A DNA stretch of 64,000 bases from CAZTAO01 sp964611645 (GTDB lineage: Bacteria; Armatimonadota; UBA5829). Position numbers and translations under genes: made by a program. The DNA lies in the NCBI GenBank assembly GCA_964611645.1, contig CAZTAO010000020.1, forward strand, positions 9,455-73,454, given 5' to 3'. A model generated the notes under the pieces. The model was not told where the DNA came from. It did not search any database and worked only from the letters and a program-made list of their open reading frames with translations. Shown in pieces: positions 61,876 to 64,000 of the stretch (position 1 is the first letter of the stretch; the number at the start of each line of letters is the position of its first letter).

Positions 61876-62988
61876 ATGCCAAAGATCGATCTGCTGGATT
61901 TTGCAGTTTTGTATGAGAACCCCAAGCCCCACGTCAAGAGCAGACATGCCTACTTTCCGGGTGTGGCGGAGTTGCCTTCCGGGGAGTTGATAGCTCTGTT
62001 TGTCATCGGAGAAGCGTTTGAGTCGGTGGACATGGCGACCAATATCTCCAGGTCTGCCGATGGCGGGCGCACGTGGACTCTTCAGGGGCCTTTGTTTGAC
62101 AAGGCTGCGGTTCCGATGACCGTATCAGATACAATGAAGCCCCTGATCCTGGACGATGGCACACTCATCGCAATGGGCTACTGGTTCTATAGGTCTAATA
62201 GTGAGGACGGACTTGGAAACCCGGATACCGAAGGCATCCAGCCGGGCGACGACGTCATCTCATTTTCCAGAGACGAAGGGCGCACCTGGACGATCCCGCA
62301 GCCGATCTCCAAGAGCTACCTCGAGTTGCTTGAGGTCTCGGGACCCCCTGCTCAGCTTCGCTGCGGAGATGTTATTGCCTCCTCCGCAACATTCAAGCAA
62401 TGGGACGGCAGCCTGCCTTCGGGGCAGCTTGGCGTTCTCCTGAGAAGCAAGGACCGGGGCAAAACGTGGTCCGACAACGAGATATTCTTCGAAGCGCCGG
62501 GCAGAGCTTTCTCGCCCTTTGAGAGCCGGCTATGCGAGATGCAGGATGGCAGGATCGTGTCGCTGGTATGGGCATTCAACTACGACACCGGCGAGAATCT
62601 GCCAAACCACTACACAGTATCTCACGACAACGGGCATACGTGGACCGCCCCGATCAGCACCGGAATCCCGGCACAGGCATCAAACTTGATGTGGCTGGGT
62701 GGGGATATGCTGCTGACTATCCACTCGCACAGGTCCGGCGATGTCGGGCTGATGGTGCGGGTAGTCGACTTCTCCGGGGACAAGTGGAAGACCGTGTGCG
62801 AGAAGAACATACTGCGCAGCGCTCTGCCCCAGTCCAACACGGACGGTTTCGCGGCCCAGTGCGCATCGCTGAGGTTCGGCCAGCCGTCGCTGACCAGGCT
62901 CAAGAGCGGCGAGATCATGGCGACTTACTGGTGCGTGGAGGATGGCCAGGGCAGGATCCTCACTCAGAAGCTGGCGGTTGAGCTTTAG
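61876..62988 (+). CDS. Asp-box (BNR) sialidase-like protein
   Basis: 370 residues with four Asp-boxes: SADGGRTWTL, SRDEGRTWTI, SKDRGKTWSD and SHDNGHTWTA, spaced as blades of a six-bladed propeller. It opens with PHVKSRHAYFPGVAELPSGE where sialidases have the FRIP arginine. No signal peptide, so it is probably cytoplasmic. Glycosidase activity is plausible but unproven; many relatives are lyases or non-catalytic. ACGGAGG precedes the ATG. Confidence 0.85.
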   Translation: MPKIDLLDFAVLYENPKPHVKSRHAYFPGVAELPSGELIALFVIGEAFESVDMATNISRSADGGRTWTLQGPLFDKAAVPMTVSDTMKPLILDDGTLIAMGYWFYRSNSEDGLGNPDTEGIQPGDDVISFSRDEGRTWTIPQPISKSYLELLEVSGPPAQLRCGDVIASSATFKQWDGSLPSGQLGVLLRSKDRGKTWSDNEIFFEAPGRAFSPFESRLCEMQDGRIVSLVWAFNYDTGENLPNHYTVSHDNGHTWTAPISTGIPAQASNLMWLGGDMLLTIHSHRSGDVGLMVRVVDFSGDKWKTVCEKNILRSALPQSNTDGFAAQCASLRFGQPSLTRLKSGEIMATYWCVEDGQGRILTQKLAVEL

Positions 62989-63790
62989 AGTCCAGCAAAG
63001 ACGCCTCGAATACAGCGGCGCGCAGTCTGACGTAAGTCGTCTGCGCGCCTTTTGCTCCTGTCACAGTGACCGCGAGGTCCATATCGCCCTTGGCCTTGAC
63101 CTGCCGGGTCTTGCCGATCTCCGGCGCGAGGAACACGTCCATTCCTCCCACGGCCTCGCCCTTGGCTCGCACTGTCGCTCCCTTGTCCATACGAGACACA
63201 TACGGAAACCCCAGATCGATCGAACCCCGGACATCCACGCGCCCCTTGTCCGGCCCGGCCATCCTGCTAGTGAGCTTCAGGGTGCCCCCCTTGGCCCCCA
63301 GCAGGACTTCGCGTGACCAGGATTCACCGGGAAGCGGTTTCTCCGGGAATGCCAATGCAAACGCGGCGAGGTTTATCTGGCTGTAGAGTTGGGTCTCAAG
63401 AATGCTGTTCATGCTTATGTTCGCATCCACCACCTGCTTGATATCACCACGCGAGCCAAGGACCACTGTGAACGAGGGTATTCTCTCCGGCACGGCGTCA
63501 AAGGACTCGTTGCCGAGGGTGAGCTTGAGCGACTCGATAGAAAACACCAGTTGAGCGTCTCCCGCGGGCGATACCGACTGGGTTGCCTGCCTGCCGATTG
63601 CATCTATCTTCATCGGAATCGCGAAGAACTGGCCATCCGGCCTCACTCCCAACTCCAGCCAGAAACTGGAGGTCATCTTGTAGCGCACGGTCTCGCCCGG
63701 CGCAAACCTGTATCGAAACGCATCCGCGCTCCCCTGGCCTGTAGCGCAGAGTATTGCCAGCAGCAACGCCCATCCTATGACTCTCGGCAT
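62960..63790 (-). CDS. Exported protein of unknown function
   Basis: About 276 residues from the ATG at 63790, with GGAGG upstream. A signal peptide (VIGWALLLAILCATGQGSADA) is followed by a beta-rich domain (YRFAPGETVRYKMTSSFWLE, GDAQLVFSIESLKLTLGN, FPEKPLPGESWSREVLLGAK). The layout (substrate-type PGETVRYK, then KPLPGESW) is common in uncharacterised Armatimonadota/Planctomycete-type secreted proteins. It overlaps the 3' end of the convergent Asp-box gene. Confidence 0.7.
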   Translation of the reverse strand: MPRVIGWALLLAILCATGQGSADAFRYRFAPGETVRYKMTSSFWLELGVRPDGQFFAIPMKIDAIGRQATQSVSPAGDAQLVFSIESLKLTLGNESFDAVPERIPSFTVVLGSRGDIKQVVDANISMNSILETQLYSQINLAAFALAFPEKPLPGESWSREVLLGAKGGTLKLTSRMAGPDKGRVDVRGSIDLGFPYVSRMDKGATVRAKGEAVGGMDVFLAPEIGKTRQVKAKGDMDLAVTVTGAKGAQTTYVRLRAAVFEASLLDSKAQPPASE

Positions 63791-63914
63791 GTCTTCCTCC
63801 AACGCACCCGCAACTCGGTAGCCCACACCGCATTATACCCCGCCGCAACAACCCACGCTAGTCGGTTCTCAGCCCAAGCCTCGGGTTTTCGCGCTCTGCA
63901 AAGTGGTGTAGTCT

Positions 63915-64000
63915 TTTAGTGTGTAAATTGTGAATGATGCTCCCTATCTCGTAGACTTTAGCTGCGAAGAGAAAGCACGAGGAGGGAGCATCAATGTCTA
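63915..64000 (+). other. Possible insertion-sequence end and gene start at the right edge
   Basis: Seven coding bases (ATGTCTA from 63994) follow a strong GGAGGG site. A GTGTGTAAATTGTG segment at about 63920-63933 resembles left ends of IS256-type elements. GATGCTCCCT (63936-63945) and AGGGAGCATC (63983-63992) form a perfect 10-bp inverted repeat that includes the ribosome site. The gene itself is outside the window, so its identity is a guess. Confidence 0.35.

Noticed and set aside
1..64000. tRNA or rRNA genes
   Set aside because: No cloverleaf with a GGTTCGA-type T-loop and matching acceptor stem, and no rRNA-like stretch, was seen by eye; a covariance search would be more sensitive.

Overview
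The window comes from a bacterium of moderate to high GC content. Genes are densely packed, intergenic gaps are short, and many stop/start codons overlap (ATGA, GTGA). Several traits together suggest a deep-branching lineage such as Armatimonadota: a pseudopilin-like H-X9-DG protein, type III glutamine synthetase, McsA/McsB/ClpC, a leucine T-box on an ilv/leu operon, small GxxExxY genes, and many dispersed palindromic and short tandem repeats between genes. This taxonomic guess is inference; no rRNA gene is present to test it.

Layout. 1-2312: dnaG-rpoD (rpoD runs off the left edge). 2458-5418: two exported proteins of unknown role, one Gly/Pro/Met-rich and one with TPRs plus a catalytically dead NodB-like domain. 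5583-7682: type III glutamine synthetase. 7776-14763 (minus): a probable operon asparaginase / ferredoxin / DNA methyltransferase / ilvE / mcsA / mcsB / clpC, with no ctsR. 15010-18671: thioredoxin, beta-propeller-like protein, phosphohexomutase and TPR protein. 18880-28328 (plus): a complete K+ uptake locus in which KdpD is split. A kinase lacking the K+-sensing N-domain lies with kdpE upstream of kdpFABC. A separate, truncated KdpD N-domain lies downstream and is fused by a deletion to the remnant of an APC permease. 28331-31221: phosphodiester glycosidase-like protein, PDZ/radical-SAM DUF512 protein and ispH.

31212-43101 (minus): a branched-chain amino acid operon ilvD-ilvB-ilvN-orf-ilvC-leuA-orf-orf-leuC-[GxxExxY]-leuD-leuB. 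It is preceded by a sigma70-type promoter and a T-box riboswitch whose specifier codon reads CUC (Leu), so all enzymes from pyruvate/2-ketobutyrate to the ketoacids of valine, isoleucine and leucine appear to be controlled by uncharged tRNA-Leu. ilvE, the final transaminase, lies separately in the clpC cluster.

43094-64000: mismatch repair (mutS, mutL with endonuclease motifs), miaB, dinG, a PIG-L deacetylase, DUF169, ankyrin, NdpA/YejK-type and pseudopilin-like proteins, two sugar-phosphate isomerase/epimerase paralogues, an Asp-box (sialidase-like) protein, duplicated secreted proteins, and at the right edge a possible insertion-sequence end. This part is rich in dispersed repeats (CACGAAA, ATCTGCG, CCCCCTTCAAAGGGGG and others).

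I found no convincing wholly new multi-gene system. The most unusual points are the split/truncated KdpD with nested micro-ORFs, the repeat-flanked GxxExxY insertion inside the leu operon, the 20-bp-stem hairpin upstream of mutS, and the degenerate NodB domain. No CRISPR array, tRNA or rRNA gene was seen.
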